A DNA stretch of 35,095 nucleotides from UBA7328 sp002471345 (GTDB lineage: Bacteria > Bacteroidota > Bacteroidia > Chitinophagales > Saprospiraceae). Shown here one piece after another: positions 1 to 10,354 of the stretch; the stretch's first letter is position 1, and each line of letters starts with the position of its first letter. The translations under genes and the position numbers were made by a program. The DNA lies in the NCBI GenBank assembly GCA_964011275.1, contig CAXGOB010000053.1, positions 1 to 35,095 of the forward strand, written 5' to 3'. The notes under the pieces were generated by a model. That model did no database searches, had not been told where the DNA came from, and was given only the letters and a program-made list of their open reading frames with translations.

Positions 1-2
1 AT

Positions 3-1340
3 CGATCTCTTTGTTCTATTAGTGGTGATGCAGAATACGAGTGGATTGAATCTATCATGATTGATAATCAATTTGTTGTTGAAATCGAAAACAATGGATT
101 CATTTTTCATGGAAAGGACAACTCGATTCTTACAACACGAGGACGTTCTGTAGAGTTTAATATCATTCCTACTTGTCTAGGGATGGATTGTCATCTTTCT
201 TATGCGATTTATGCTGATTGGAATGGTGACATGGCTTTTGATGAACTTGATGAACTTCTGGCTTTTTATAGAGGTGAAGATGGCTTTAAAGGGGCGTTTA
301 TTATTCCTGATAATGCTGTTCCTAATTCAACCATAAGAATCATTGTGGATTACGGTCGGATATCAGGGCCCTGTGATGATCACGTTGAGGGCGAAGTCGA
401 AGATGTGATGATAAGATTTAAAGAGGACTGTGAAGTTATAATAGAAAATTTCATGTACCAAGAGGGTACATCATTAGATGGTCTGGGCGACGATTCATAC
501 TGGTCTTCAGCTTGGGTTGAGTCTGATTCATCTAATGGAATATCTCAAATACTTGCTAATTCTCTTGAGCACCCTGACTTAATTGCATCGGGTCAGAAAC
601 TTGGAATCCTCAATAGTTCAAACGCATCCTATTCTATTTCAAGAGATATAACGATTTCGAATCCTTCAGTGATAAATTTCCTGTATATGAAAAGCGGAGG
701 TAAAGGAACTTTTACTTTCAAGCTTGGAGATGAATGCCTCGTTATACGCATTTCCAAGATTGGCGAGGTTTCCTTGAATGGATACATAGGCGAAGAAATT
801 ATTGAGCTTGAAAAGGTTTATAGATTCCTTATTCAAATTGACAGGACAAAAGATGGAAAGGCACAAATCAAATTGGATTATCACAGTGGTAAAATCTCTG
901 AAAACTCTTCCACAATATCCTTGTTGACAACAATTCCGAAAATTCAAAATGAAGTAGTAATCAGTACTGAAAATGAAGATAGTTTTCTGCCTACTGCACA
1001 GTACATAGATGAGCTTAGAATAAGTTGTACATCTGGAAGGATTGAAGAAGCGATTACGTCAGATAAAGGAAAAGAAAAGGCATTTTCAAGGAAATCAAAG
1101 ATCCATATAAATGTATTTCCAAACCCGGTAATAGATCAAAAGTTTACAATTCAAATTGAAAATCAAGAATATTTTGATGGGTCAATGGAGTTGATCAATA
1201 TGGAAGGAAGAAAGATAATGAGCAGCTCATTAATGTCAGGAATGACCACAATTCCAACAAAAGGACTACCTGATGGGGCCTATCTCTTGAAGATGAGGTT
1301 TTTGGAGTATGTTGAAAATAGAACTATAGTAATTCTTTGA
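3..1340 (+). CDS. GEVED / lectin-like T9SS-secreted protein, 5' partial
   Basis: The frame is open from the window edge (first full codon at 3), and the ATG at 57 lies inside a domain, so the gene starts upstream of the window. Nucleotides 3 to about 435 encode a GEVED domain: a Cys followed by EYEWIESI, then IYADWNGD, and the closing motif GEVEDVMIRF. Nucleotides 440-1045 look like a concanavalin/LamG-like beta-sandwich ending in YIDELRISC. The last 80 residues form a type A T9SS C-terminal sorting domain, with VFPNPV, a central MELINMEGRKI strand and a final GAYLLKMRF strand. By family knowledge the protein is exported by Sec and T9SS and attached to or released from the surface. Its ligand is unknown; lectin-like binding is inference. 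A hairpin follows the stop. The T9SS assignment is strong and the middle domain moderate. Confidence 0.88.
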   Translation, partial: RSLCSISGDAEYEWIESIMIDNQFVVEIENNGFIFHGKDNSILTTRGRSVEFNIIPTCLGMDCHLSYAIYADWNGDMAFDELDELLAFYRGEDGFKGAFIIPDNAVPNSTIRIIVDYGRISGPCDDHVEGEVEDVMIRFKEDCEVIIENFMYQEGTSLDGLGDDSYWSSAWVESDSSNGISQILANSLEHPDLIASGQKLGILNSSNASYSISRDITISNPSVINFLYMKSGGKGTFTFKLGDECLVIRISKIGEVSLNGYIGEEIIELEKVYRFLIQIDRTKDGKAQIKLDYHSGKISENSSTISLLTTIPKIQNEVVISTENEDSFLPTAQYIDELRISCTSGRIEEAITSDKGKEKAFSRKSKIHINVFPNPVIDQKFTIQIENQEYFDGSMELINMEGRKIMSSSLMSGMTTIPTKGLPDGAYLLKMRFLEYVENRTIVIL

Positions 1341-1369
1341 TTTGAGACACTTGTCTGTTTTCAAGAAAG

Positions 1370-1397
1370 ATTCCTCTTTCTTTATAGAAAGAGGAAT
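1370..1397 (+). terminator. Hairpin after the GEVED gene
   Basis: A perfect 11-bp stem (ATTCCTCTTTC at 1370-1380 with GAAAGAGGAAT at 1387-1397) and a 6-nt loop lie 30 nt after the stop at 1340. There is no clear T tract downstream, so termination is inferred from position and stem strength. Confidence 0.5.
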
Positions 1398-1422
1398 TCA
1401 AAATACATAAGTGATGATCAGA

Positions 1423-1885
1423 ATGAAATTTTCAAAAAATCTTGTTTCTATCTTTCTGCCTTTTTTATTAGATGTGATAAAGAGCAGGTAGTTCCTAATG
1501 TTAAAACTGAAGGAAATTATCAAGATTTAGAAACCTTGTTTGATGAATGGCGATCATTCGAAAGTTCACCAGATTAAAGCGGAGCTCCTGATAACACTGC
1601 TATTACATTCAATAATAGATAGCCTAAGTATCTAGGAGTACAGAGGAGATTGTTGACTTTTGATATCTCGGCATGGCCTATAAGTTAGCAATTCGATTGC
1701 CATGTTGTCAGGGCAAAGATGAATAGCTACTACTTTAATCATCTGATTCTGAAACCCTAAGAAAGACATTCTGGACACGACAAAGCTCTATGGAATTATC
1801 GCAGTGATGTACTTGCTCAAGAAGGTCCAACTCATCATGCTACTACTGAGTTATGGATCTATTCTTTCCCAATATTTGATACTGA
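1423..1885 (+). pseudogene. Relic of a DUF885-like lipoprotein gene
   Basis: This is a decayed copy of the first 150 or so residues of the intact gene at 23799-25454. It begins with ATG and MKFSKN, then IFLPFL, matching MNFSN and IFLPFL of the intact copy. Readable blocks in order are FDEWRSFESSPD, SGAPDNTAITFNNR, FDISAWPIS, ALWNYRSDV and EGPTHHATTELW. Stop codons replace residues at several places, including TAG where the intact copy has TGG (Trp), and a frameshift lies near the lipobox. The exact 19-mer GAATGGCGATCATTCGAAA is shared with the intact gene. Similarity fades after about 1885, so the 3' two thirds are gone. It cannot make a functional protein. Confidence 0.88.
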
Positions 1886-2223
1886 AACAAGAAGATAACT
1901 TCTTTTTTGATTAGTAATAGGACGTGAGTCCGAAGACATTAACCCATCTACTCTCATTAGGCGGTAATTGTTTTTTTGATGCTTCCAAAGTGGAATTAAA
2001 TTATATGCAAAAACCAATGGAGTTATGTGGACTTTGCAAATTGAAATTCTTTCTACATAATGTTAATTATATTATATTAAAATATTCATTTTTTTAAGAG
2101 CTTTATGATAACCTATTGCTATCTTGCTCAACTCCTCTATAGCAAATTTCACACTGCTCGATTTTCTAGCTTGTGTGAAGGACGATAGAGGACTTTTTGC
2201 TAAACTGTTAAAACCGAAAGATC
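1886..2223. other. Non-coding stretch with a possible transposase scrap
   Basis: No intact gene is visible. On the minus strand between about 2090 and 2225 a frame reads SLAKSPLSSFTQARKSS and then FAIEELSKI. This resembles the N-terminal SSFxQARKK...FxEL block of IS4-type transposases seen in Bacteroidota. There is no DDE domain, no terminal inverted repeats and no target duplication, so it is at best a fragment. AT-rich sequence around 2060-2095 may hold a promoter for the gene starting at 2224, but I cannot point to a convincing -33/-7 pair. Confidence 0.35.
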
Positions 2224-5200
2224 GTGAGAAAGCTGAAATCCCTTTTCTGCTCTCTACTATTGATTTTTTGTTTTTCAACAAAAAATGACCTTTACTCACA
2301 ATCGAATTCTGCGGATTGTCAAGATGAAATAAATATTTCATTAGGTGCTGAATGCAATTCAGCCATTCCTTGGGAAGGCATCAATTCTTGGAAACCAAGT
2401 TGCATGCTGATTAAGGATACAAATGGAAATACTGTTGCAGCAGTTTCAGGAGATGGAAACATTATTGATACTGATGAAGTGGACTGCGCTATGCCAATTG
2501 ATAGCATGTGGTTTGATACTTTACAAAGGGTTAAAGTCAGAATACATCAGATTCCAGGTTGGACAAGGAATTGTGATCAACTTCTCAACCCAGATACAGT
2601 TTGGATTAGAGAATCTCAAATGCCAGGACCATTATCAGAGGATTTAGGATGCAATAGAGACACATTTTGGGTTCCGGGTGGCGTAATAATTGGTGGGGCA
2701 GTTTCACCAATAAATAGTGTTACTGTGATTAAGTTAGGTGATAATAAGGATATCCCGTATTGTCCTTTACACACACCCATAGAAAATAGAACAGATGGTT
2801 TTTTTCAATTTCGTGATACAGTAATAGAATATTCTATCGAGATATTTAATAAGACAATCTACAGGGTAGATACATTCTCGCACACTGATCCTTTGATTTG
2901 GGTCAAAGGAACTCAGATTGTGAATAACAATGGAATTTTAGATACTGTCCATAATTATATTCACACTCCTCCTAATGGAGGGTTTATTAATATCGGTCCT
3001 GAATTGTGTAAATATCCCGAAATATTTAAAGTAGATGTAACGCACATAGACGGCACTGCAAAGCTTAAGCCTGGTCATTATAACTACAATTCATATAACA
3101 TTGATTCTTCAAATTATTGTTGGGGTGATCTGAATATTGAATACAAGATATTGCCTGTTTTGGATGGGCGTAAGGATACCATTAGTTGTATAGACTTGTC
3201 GGATTATTCTAGAGCTGAATCTTACACTTATAATTCAAATACAGCCAAGGAACTTAAAGAAGTATGTCAGTGGGCAGAAGAATTGGTAAGAGGTGGACTT
3301 GCAAACAATCCACTCACTGCTCTGAGAACAGTTGACTATGTGTCAGACGCGGTCAACAGTAAAATTCGACATTGTTTCACTCATACTATAACTCACAATG
3401 ATGAGTATCAAAGAGATTTTGAGTCCTTATGTGATACGGTAGTGAAGATTAGAACTTTTTATGCTGATCATCTAATACATGGCAATATTAGCATAAATGA
3501 GCTGGCACAAGATACGCTGATAGTCACACCGATTCATTTTGATTCCATAAAGTTTCCAGATACTTTATTTGCTCTAAAATGTGGCATTTTAGCAAATCAA
3601 GATTATCCTCCTGAAGATATAGCTGAGTATCTTTATCATGCCTACAAACATTTTAACTACCAAGACAGAAATGTTGTGTTAGACTATAACCCTGCGACAG
3701 CAGAGTATGCAGAAGGAAGCCCATGTATAACTTTTGCTGATCAATACAAATCTCAGGAACACTCTAAATATTTACAATGGAATAAGGTTTTCCAATATTC
3801 AGATTATAACAATTGGGGAGTTAGGAAAGCATTTCCTTTTATAAATAGACACTCAAAGACAATCGATAAAAAGCTTAAAGAAAAGCTAGTAAGTGCAGGT
3901 GCAGATCAAACGAATGATACAGACCTATGGACACTCAATGAAGTAAGTGTTCCCATAAGTCTGACAATTTGTAACATAATTGCTAGTTATTCAGATGTAC
4001 ACAAAATAGAGGGGTGTTCTGGTGAACTTACAATCTATAGGACGTGGCACCTTTTAGATTGGTGTACAGCTCAATCAAAAGAACATACTCAAATAATTAA
4101 AATTATTGATAACCAACCTTCTCAAATTCTGTCTCTTAATGGTAAAAGCCTTTCATTGGATGGTCACTTTAGTGATGATTTCTATTTTGGTAGGTACATT
4201 CAAAATGATCAAATTGAAAATGATGATTTAAAAGATGATACAATCTCTCATAATGAAAATGTGAAAGTTGAAGTCCCAGGATATGGATTGTTAGGTGTGC
4301 ATTGGATCAATATATCTGAACCATGGGGATGTATTGCTACATATACTTTTCCTGCTCCCGATCTTGTAGATCACTGTTCAGAATCGTCTTTTGTTTATGA
4401 GTTACTTGATGATAACTGGAACTCTAATGGTAAAACTTATACTTCAGGTGAAAGTGAAAATATAAATTGGATTGACAACGAAAGCTTGACACACCCAATT
4501 GTAAAGTTAAGAGCATGGGATGAATGCGGAAATGAATTAGAATATTTCTATTACCTAAAGGCTATTGATAAGTTTCCCCCCGCCGTAGTTTTATATGATT
4601 CACTAGTTGTTACTTTGACATATGAGAAAGGGGCTAATGGAACCGCCAAGGTTAGATGTATTGACGTGAATGCAGGGTCACATGATGGAGATTGTGGAGA
4701 CATTAAATGTCATATAAGAACGTCAGATAATGAAGTATGGGGTGACAGTCTTCATTTCAGTTGTGATGACATCGGTCATGTTGAAGTGCAAGTTAGGATT
4801 ACTGATTAATCTGGAAATACCTCAACAGGTATTACTTCAGTACACATAAAAAATGAGCAACCAAATATCATTTCTTGTGAAGATGTGTTTATAAGTTGCA
4901 CTGACCCAATTGACCCAGAATGGATAGGAGAACCGCACATCTTAAACATTTGCTCTTCTCCAGAGATAGAATATTTTGACGATTTTCACATAGATGACCT
5001 TTGTTACACTGGTTATATTGATAGAACTTGGACTATAATAGGAACTAATGTTTCATGTGCTCAGAGAATTACTATTTCTAGTACAGTTGGTGAACCTGGA
5101 GCTTCTGCTTTAAATCCTGAGTCTATTCACTGGCCTATGCATAATAACGGTAAGACATTATTAGATGGAAACTGGAACACCGATTGGATTGAAGTTTATG

Positions 5201-7614
5201 AAAAAGGAGCTCATGATAATTGTAACCAAATTGGTTTCAATGCCTATGCTGATGCAACCCCAGGGGAATCAAGCCCTTCTAGCACAGAGCGAGCTGATGC
5301 ATTGAAATCTTTAAGTTTTGATGATAACTTCGAATGTGAGCTTGGAAGCTTGAAGGAGCCAATTTGGAGTGATCCTGCGTGTGGTCTTGTTGCAAAGACT
5401 TTTGAAGATCAGCAAGTTAACTTCAATGATGGTGCGTGTTTAAAAGTACTGAGAACATGGACAGTTATTGATTGGTGTGTATATGACCCTAAGATTGGAG
5501 ATAAGTATCCTGAAGATTACTATTAAGTAGTTAATGGATTCTGTCAAGGTAAAGATTACATCAGAACTGCAGTAGCTACTGAAAAGAGAGATGGATATTA
5601 CACGTATATCCAAGAGATCTTGGTTATAGATCAGACTCGACCTCAGTTTGATGATGAGATGAGAAAGATTGAAGTAGCAGTCGGTGCTGGATCTAAGACT
5701 GATGAAAATGCATGTGAAATTGACTATACTATCACAAGGTCAGCTTATGACGAATGTCTAGATACTAACTTATCTGAAATTGCAGAAGATGGAGCTAATT
5801 CTGAAGGACCTGAAATTGATTGGTACGTTAAGTTAGTGAAGATAGAAAATGAGACAGGAGCTGAAAAGCCACAGGTTATTCATCCTGCTTTTGGCCTAGA
5901 TTGGTTCCCACTTGCCCAAGGTGGAAATGAAGTAGGACATGAAGGTCTCTACTCTGATGAAGATGAGTCAGGGTCGGCTTCATTCACTTTCACTGGTGCC
6001 GCAGACGAGACCTTTTACGTGAAATGGAGAATCGAAGATGGATGTAATAATCCTAATGAAATAGTGGATGTTGTGACATTCTTTGATGCAAAGGCACCCG
6101 TAGTTCAATGTTATGGAAATCTAAGTACCAATGTCATGAATACAAATGGCGAAATAGAAATATGGGCAAATGATTTTGGTAAAGCTTTTGACTGCGATGG
6201 AAACGAGGTTTCTGTTTGGTTCAAAAATGCAGACGATGAATGGATCTCTTCTCTTACCTTGAATTGTGAGGATTTAGAGGGTAATGCCGCAGTAGAAATG
6301 GAACTTGATATCTATGCAATTGATGAGTCAGAAAATGAGAGCTTTTGTAGTGTAATTTTAAGGATAGCTGATGGGAATAATGCTTGTGGAAATGGAGATG
6401 TTTCTGGTGCAGCTATTATTTCAGGAAATGTAGCAACATATATTGGGGATATGTCAGAGTTTGTAGAAGTCACAATGGGTGATGATACTAAAATGACAGG
6501 AATCGATGGAGGTTTTGCTTTTGAAAATAATCCGATGGGACTGGATTATAGATTGGTTGCAAATAAAAATGATAATTATTTAAATGGTGTAAGTACACTG
6601 GATTTAGTATTGATTCAAAAGCACATTTTGGGATTGGATTTATTTGATTCTCCTTATAAAGTGATAGCCGCTGACATAAATAATGATGAGAAAGTTAGTT
6701 CAATAGATTTAGTGGAATTGAGAAAACTTATACTTGACATCATATCAGAGCTTCCTAATAACAAGTCTTGGAGATTTGTTGATGCAAACCAATCTTTTGC
6801 AGATATATTAAATCCGTTCCCTGTAAAGGAAAATATTGAAATCGACTTCTTGCTTGAGGATATAAAGAAAGATTTCATATCGATTAAAATAGGAGATGTA
6901 AACGGAAATGCTTCTCCAAATAGCCTGATCACAGGGTCAAGAATTAATTCTTCAACAAAGTTTACAATACTTGATCAAGAAATTAGCGCTGGAGACTTAG
7001 TAAGCTTAACTTTTGCAAGTAGCGATTTCGTAGACATGAATGCTTTCCAATTCACATTGAATGTATCAGGATTAGAATTTGTAGGAATTCAGGGTGGGGC
7101 GATAGAAATGTCAAATCAGAACGTTGCGGTATTTGGAGATGCGCTTACTGTGGCTTGGACTAGTGTAGTGGCGACCTCAGCAGAGAAAGACCTATTCACA
7201 ATAGATTTTAGAGCATTAGCAGATATAAGGTTAAGTAATTCAATATCAATGACCTCAAGCCGAACTGATGCAAGAGCATATAATTCAAAGCTTGAAAAGT
7301 CTGAGACAACATTGACATTCAATTCAGAAGATGGAAGTTCAATAGGAACAGGGTTTGAATTAATGCAAAACAGTCCAAATCCATTCCAGAATACGACTGC
7401 CATCGGATTTGAATTGGGAGAATCAGGTCCAGCGACTTTAACAGTTTTTGATGTGACTGGTAAAACAATTCGAGAAGTAAAGGCTATTGGTGAAAGAGGA
7501 TACAATGAGATCATTCTTACAAAATCGGACTTAGGAACATCCGGTGTGTTATATTATCAATTAGAAAGTGGTGAATTTATGGCCACTAGAAAAATGATCT
7601 TAATAAAAGATTAG
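2224..7614 (+). pseudogene. Large dockerin/cohesin-like T9SS surface protein interrupted by two in-frame TAA codons
   Basis: One frame runs from the GTG at 2224 to TAG at 7614 (1,796 codons before the stop) with TAA at 4807-4809 and 5524-5526. The sequence between and after these stops stays coding in the same frame: SGNTSTGITSVH follows the first and VVNGFCQGKDYIRT the second. The GTG start is chosen because a signal peptide follows directly (MRKLKSLFCSLLLIFCF). The body has HYR-like Cys-rich segments with a recurring RTW..xDWC motif (near 4040, 5020 and 5455). Nucleotides 6390-6930 hold dockerin-like calcium-loop segments (ADINNDEKVSSIDLVELRK), 6955-7330 a cohesin-like beta-sandwich, and the last 85 residues a type A T9SS sorting domain (NSPNPFQNTTAIGFEL). 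If the stops are real, the product ends before its sorting domain and should not reach the surface. Readthrough or sequence error are the alternatives. A terminator follows. Confidence 0.85.
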
Positions 7615-7681
7615 AAAACCCCATGAAGTATATCATAACTAGATACTGACATATGAGTTGACAACCACAATAGAACTATAG

Positions 7682-7702
7682 AAATTGGTTTTCTACCAAT
7701 TT
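7682..7702 (+). terminator. Rho-independent-like terminator
   Basis: An 8-bp stem (AAATTGGT at 7682-7689 with ACCAATTT at 7695-7702) and a TTTCT loop run into a short T tract. It lies 68 nt after the stop at 7614 and 56 nt before paralogue A, separating the two transcription units. Confidence 0.6.
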
Positions 7703-7757
7703 TTAGTGATTTTGAAAAGTCAAGATTTTGATCTTGATAAAAATTGAAAACATTATT

Positions 7758-10322
7758 ATGAAATTGAAGATATTCATCAATATCTGTCTCATTTTTTCGG
7801 TTTCGATCATTTTTGGACAGGAGGTTCAAACAGAGATTGAAGGTGCAATAAAAATAGGAAACTATACTGGAGATTCAACTCAGGCAAATGCAGGAATAAT
7901 TCGTTGGAATGGAAGTGATTTTGAAGGATGGAATGGACTGAATTGGAGATCATTAACTTCCTATATATTAAATGCGGACTCTGTAATTTTACCAGCTCCA
8001 CCGATTATTCTGCCTACAGTAACTTCCCCACCTTCCAGCCCACTAAATAATACAAGGTGGACAGAAGGTCCATTATGGACCATAGATGGCAATTTTATCA
8101 ATGGTAATTTTGATCCATCTTATTATAATTTACCTTATCCAAGAATGGGAACTACGGATTTTACATCTGTTGCATTTATCACCAACAACCTTCAAAGGAT
8201 GATGATGACAGATAGTGGTGATGTAAAAATCAATAGAAATGTTTATTTAAACACAGAACAACCGGGTACTCAAACCATAAACAATGGGCCATTTGCAGTA
8301 ACACACGTGAGCCCAACTCTCTTTTCGGGAATACTTACAGTTGACAAAAAGACTCAGTTTAATTCTATGCTTGAAGTCAATGGTGTGACTGAGCTGAATA
8401 ATACATTGTTAGTCAACAATCAAGGAGTTTCTATTTTTCCTTCGGAATTTAAAGGTGCCGTAAATATTTCAGATGCTACAGAAGCACCTGAGGCCAAGGA
8501 ACAAGGATCATTTGCAAGTCCTCCTGTAACTGTACTAGTGGATGCCACAAAAGGTGCATTAGTTGTGGATGGAGGCGCTGGAATCGAGAAAAATTTTAAG
8601 ACAGGTGGAGATTTTGCTGTCAAAGGCAGTGCCGGTTTAGGTGGGCCAGTAAGCTTCTATGAACCACTATCTATTAAATCTTCGGCAGAATCTAATACTT
8701 TATGGGTAGGTGATTCAATAGATGGAGCTTTACGAGTATTTGGTGGTACTGGAATACGTGGAAAACTAAACGTTGGAAACGATTTTAGTGTTAGAAGTCA
8801 ACCTGTTGTGATTCCTTACACCCCTGCAACTGACCCCAAGGAAGTATTTAACGTTAATGCAACTAACGGGCAAGTTACTATAAACTCGAACCTTGTAAAT
8901 ACATCCGACCCTTCTATAGATACTTCACCTTCTATTACCCGTCACGATAAGGATTATGAGAATTATCCACTTAGAGTAGAAGGGAGTAATCAAGGAATAG
9001 CCATCAAGGTAAAAGGATCTCGGTCAAATAAAAACAACTTTGTTTCATTTTGGGACGATAGTAATGCAAGTCAGCCAACAATGTGGGGCAGAATTGAAGG
9101 TGAAATTCCAATGGAATTTAACAACGACTTGGACCATTTATTTAGCTTAAAAAGTAGAGATTATGCTGAATTCGAGGCAGGTGTTTCTCTAGGCTTTGCA
9201 ACCGCCAATACAGTAATTTCTGGATTGGGGCTTATTAAAGCTATTACGGATTTTATACCCTGCTCAGGATTTGGGGCATGTGTGACTTTACCAGGACCTG
9301 CAGACATTATTTTTGCGATAATCAGTGTGGCATCAGCTGGAGTACAACTTGGATTTGCCGTAGATTCTTGGAATAAGGCCAAAGAGTTGACCAGTGAATA
9401 TAATGTTAATAGATTAAATCTGCAGGGAGTAACCTACGCTTCCGGTGCTGGAGATTACGCTGAATACTTACTCAGATCAGATCTCGAAGAAAAGATTTCA
9501 CCCGCAGATATAGTAGGTATTGTTGGTGGCACGGTTTCTAAAAACACATCAAATTCCGAAAGGATAGTGGTAGTCTCATCCAAACCTATTGTTTTGGGAA
9601 ATATGCCTCAACCAGGAAGAGATGAAAACTATGAAAAAATAGCTTTTATGGGACAGGTTCCTGTTAAAGTTTTTGGAGAAGTTAATATAGGAGATTATAT
9701 AATCCCTACCGGTAATAATGATGGCGTAGGCGTAGCCATACATCCGTCTAAGATTGAAACAAAAGACATAGATAATATAGTCGGTGTAGCTTGGTCTGAA
9801 AGTAAGTTTAATTTCGGATACAATTTGATCAATGTCGCCGTTGGATTAAACAGAAATGACAATAATTTCTTCGTTCAAAAGTTGGAAAAACAAGTAGAAG
9901 AGCGTGCTCTGAAAATTGCAGCAATAAAAAGGCAGATCAATGAAGCTTTTGCTACAATTTCAAGAATCGAAGATGGAGGAGTGGGGACTACCTTTAGAGA
10001 TACGAAGGACAATGCTTCTCATGAATTGGATGTTTTTCACGAAGGATCAGGAATTTCTGATAACAGGGATTATGAAATTTTAAACACAGATCATGGAGCA
10101 GTGGTTTCCTGGGAGATTACTGAAGAAGACTTTGAAGAAGCCTTGGTATTACTTGAAGAAATCTATCGTGACAATAATTTAGATTTTGAGAATGACATAG
10201 TGTTTAAGCATATCAAGAATGACCTAAACTTCAAAAACCAAATGTTTGAGAGTGTTCAGGAAAAGATGCATGAATATTTTCTTGAACATCAGGAGAAGTA
10301 TCACAATTCTGAAAAGCATTGA
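7758..10322 (+). CDS. Paralogue A: secreted fibre-like GDYAEY-domain protein (intact)
   Basis: The ATG at 7758 is preferred over 7728 because it opens a signal peptide (MKLKIFINICLIFSVSIIFG) at the same place as in paralogues B and C. The mature protein (about 835 aa) has an N-terminal region with EGAIKIGNYTGD, GIIRWNGSDFEGWNGLNW and WTEGPLWTIDGN, then a shaft of short beta repeats (LEVNGVTELNNTLLV). Next come a GIAIKVKG block ending in MWGRIEG, a hydrophobic segment with a Cys pair (CSGFGAC), the module GAGDYAEYLLRSD near residue 565 with PIVLGNMP, IAFMGQVPVKV and GDYIIP, a coiled coil (about 705-740) and a helical tail (WEITEEDFEEALVLLEEIY). Function is unknown. The layout is like phage tail fibres or neck appendages with a processing domain, but it has its own signal peptide. 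There is no T9SS sorting domain. It is the only uninterrupted copy of four and the probable first gene of an operon. Confidence 0.9.
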   Translation: MKLKIFINICLIFSVSIIFGQEVQTEIEGAIKIGNYTGDSTQANAGIIRWNGSDFEGWNGLNWRSLTSYILNADSVILPAPPIILPTVTSPPSSPLNNTRWTEGPLWTIDGNFINGNFDPSYYNLPYPRMGTTDFTSVAFITNNLQRMMMTDSGDVKINRNVYLNTEQPGTQTINNGPFAVTHVSPTLFSGILTVDKKTQFNSMLEVNGVTELNNTLLVNNQGVSIFPSEFKGAVNISDATEAPEAKEQGSFASPPVTVLVDATKGALVVDGGAGIEKNFKTGGDFAVKGSAGLGGPVSFYEPLSIKSSAESNTLWVGDSIDGALRVFGGTGIRGKLNVGNDFSVRSQPVVIPYTPATDPKEVFNVNATNGQVTINSNLVNTSDPSIDTSPSITRHDKDYENYPLRVEGSNQGIAIKVKGSRSNKNNFVSFWDDSNASQPTMWGRIEGEIPMEFNNDLDHLFSLKSRDYAEFEAGVSLGFATANTVISGLGLIKAITDFIPCSGFGACVTLPGPADIIFAIISVASAGVQLGFAVDSWNKAKELTSEYNVNRLNLQGVTYASGAGDYAEYLLRSDLEEKISPADIVGIVGGTVSKNTSNSERIVVVSSKPIVLGNMPQPGRDENYEKIAFMGQVPVKVFGEVNIGDYIIPTGNNDGVGVAIHPSKIETKDIDNIVGVAWSESKFNFGYNLINVAVGLNRNDNNFFVQKLEKQVEERALKIAAIKRQINEAFATISRIEDGGVGTTFRDTKDNASHELDVFHEGSGISDNRDYEILNTDHGAVVSWEITEEDFEEALVLLEEIYRDNNLDFENDIVFKHIKNDLNFKNQMFESVQEKMHEYFLEHQEKYHNSEKH

Positions 10323-10354
10323 ATTTCAAAATCACATTTGTACAAAAGGCAATT

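Noticed and set aside
10319..10354. Upstream ATG at 10319 as start of paralogue B
   Set aside because: It would place 12 residues before the signal peptide; the ATG at 10355 aligns with A and C.
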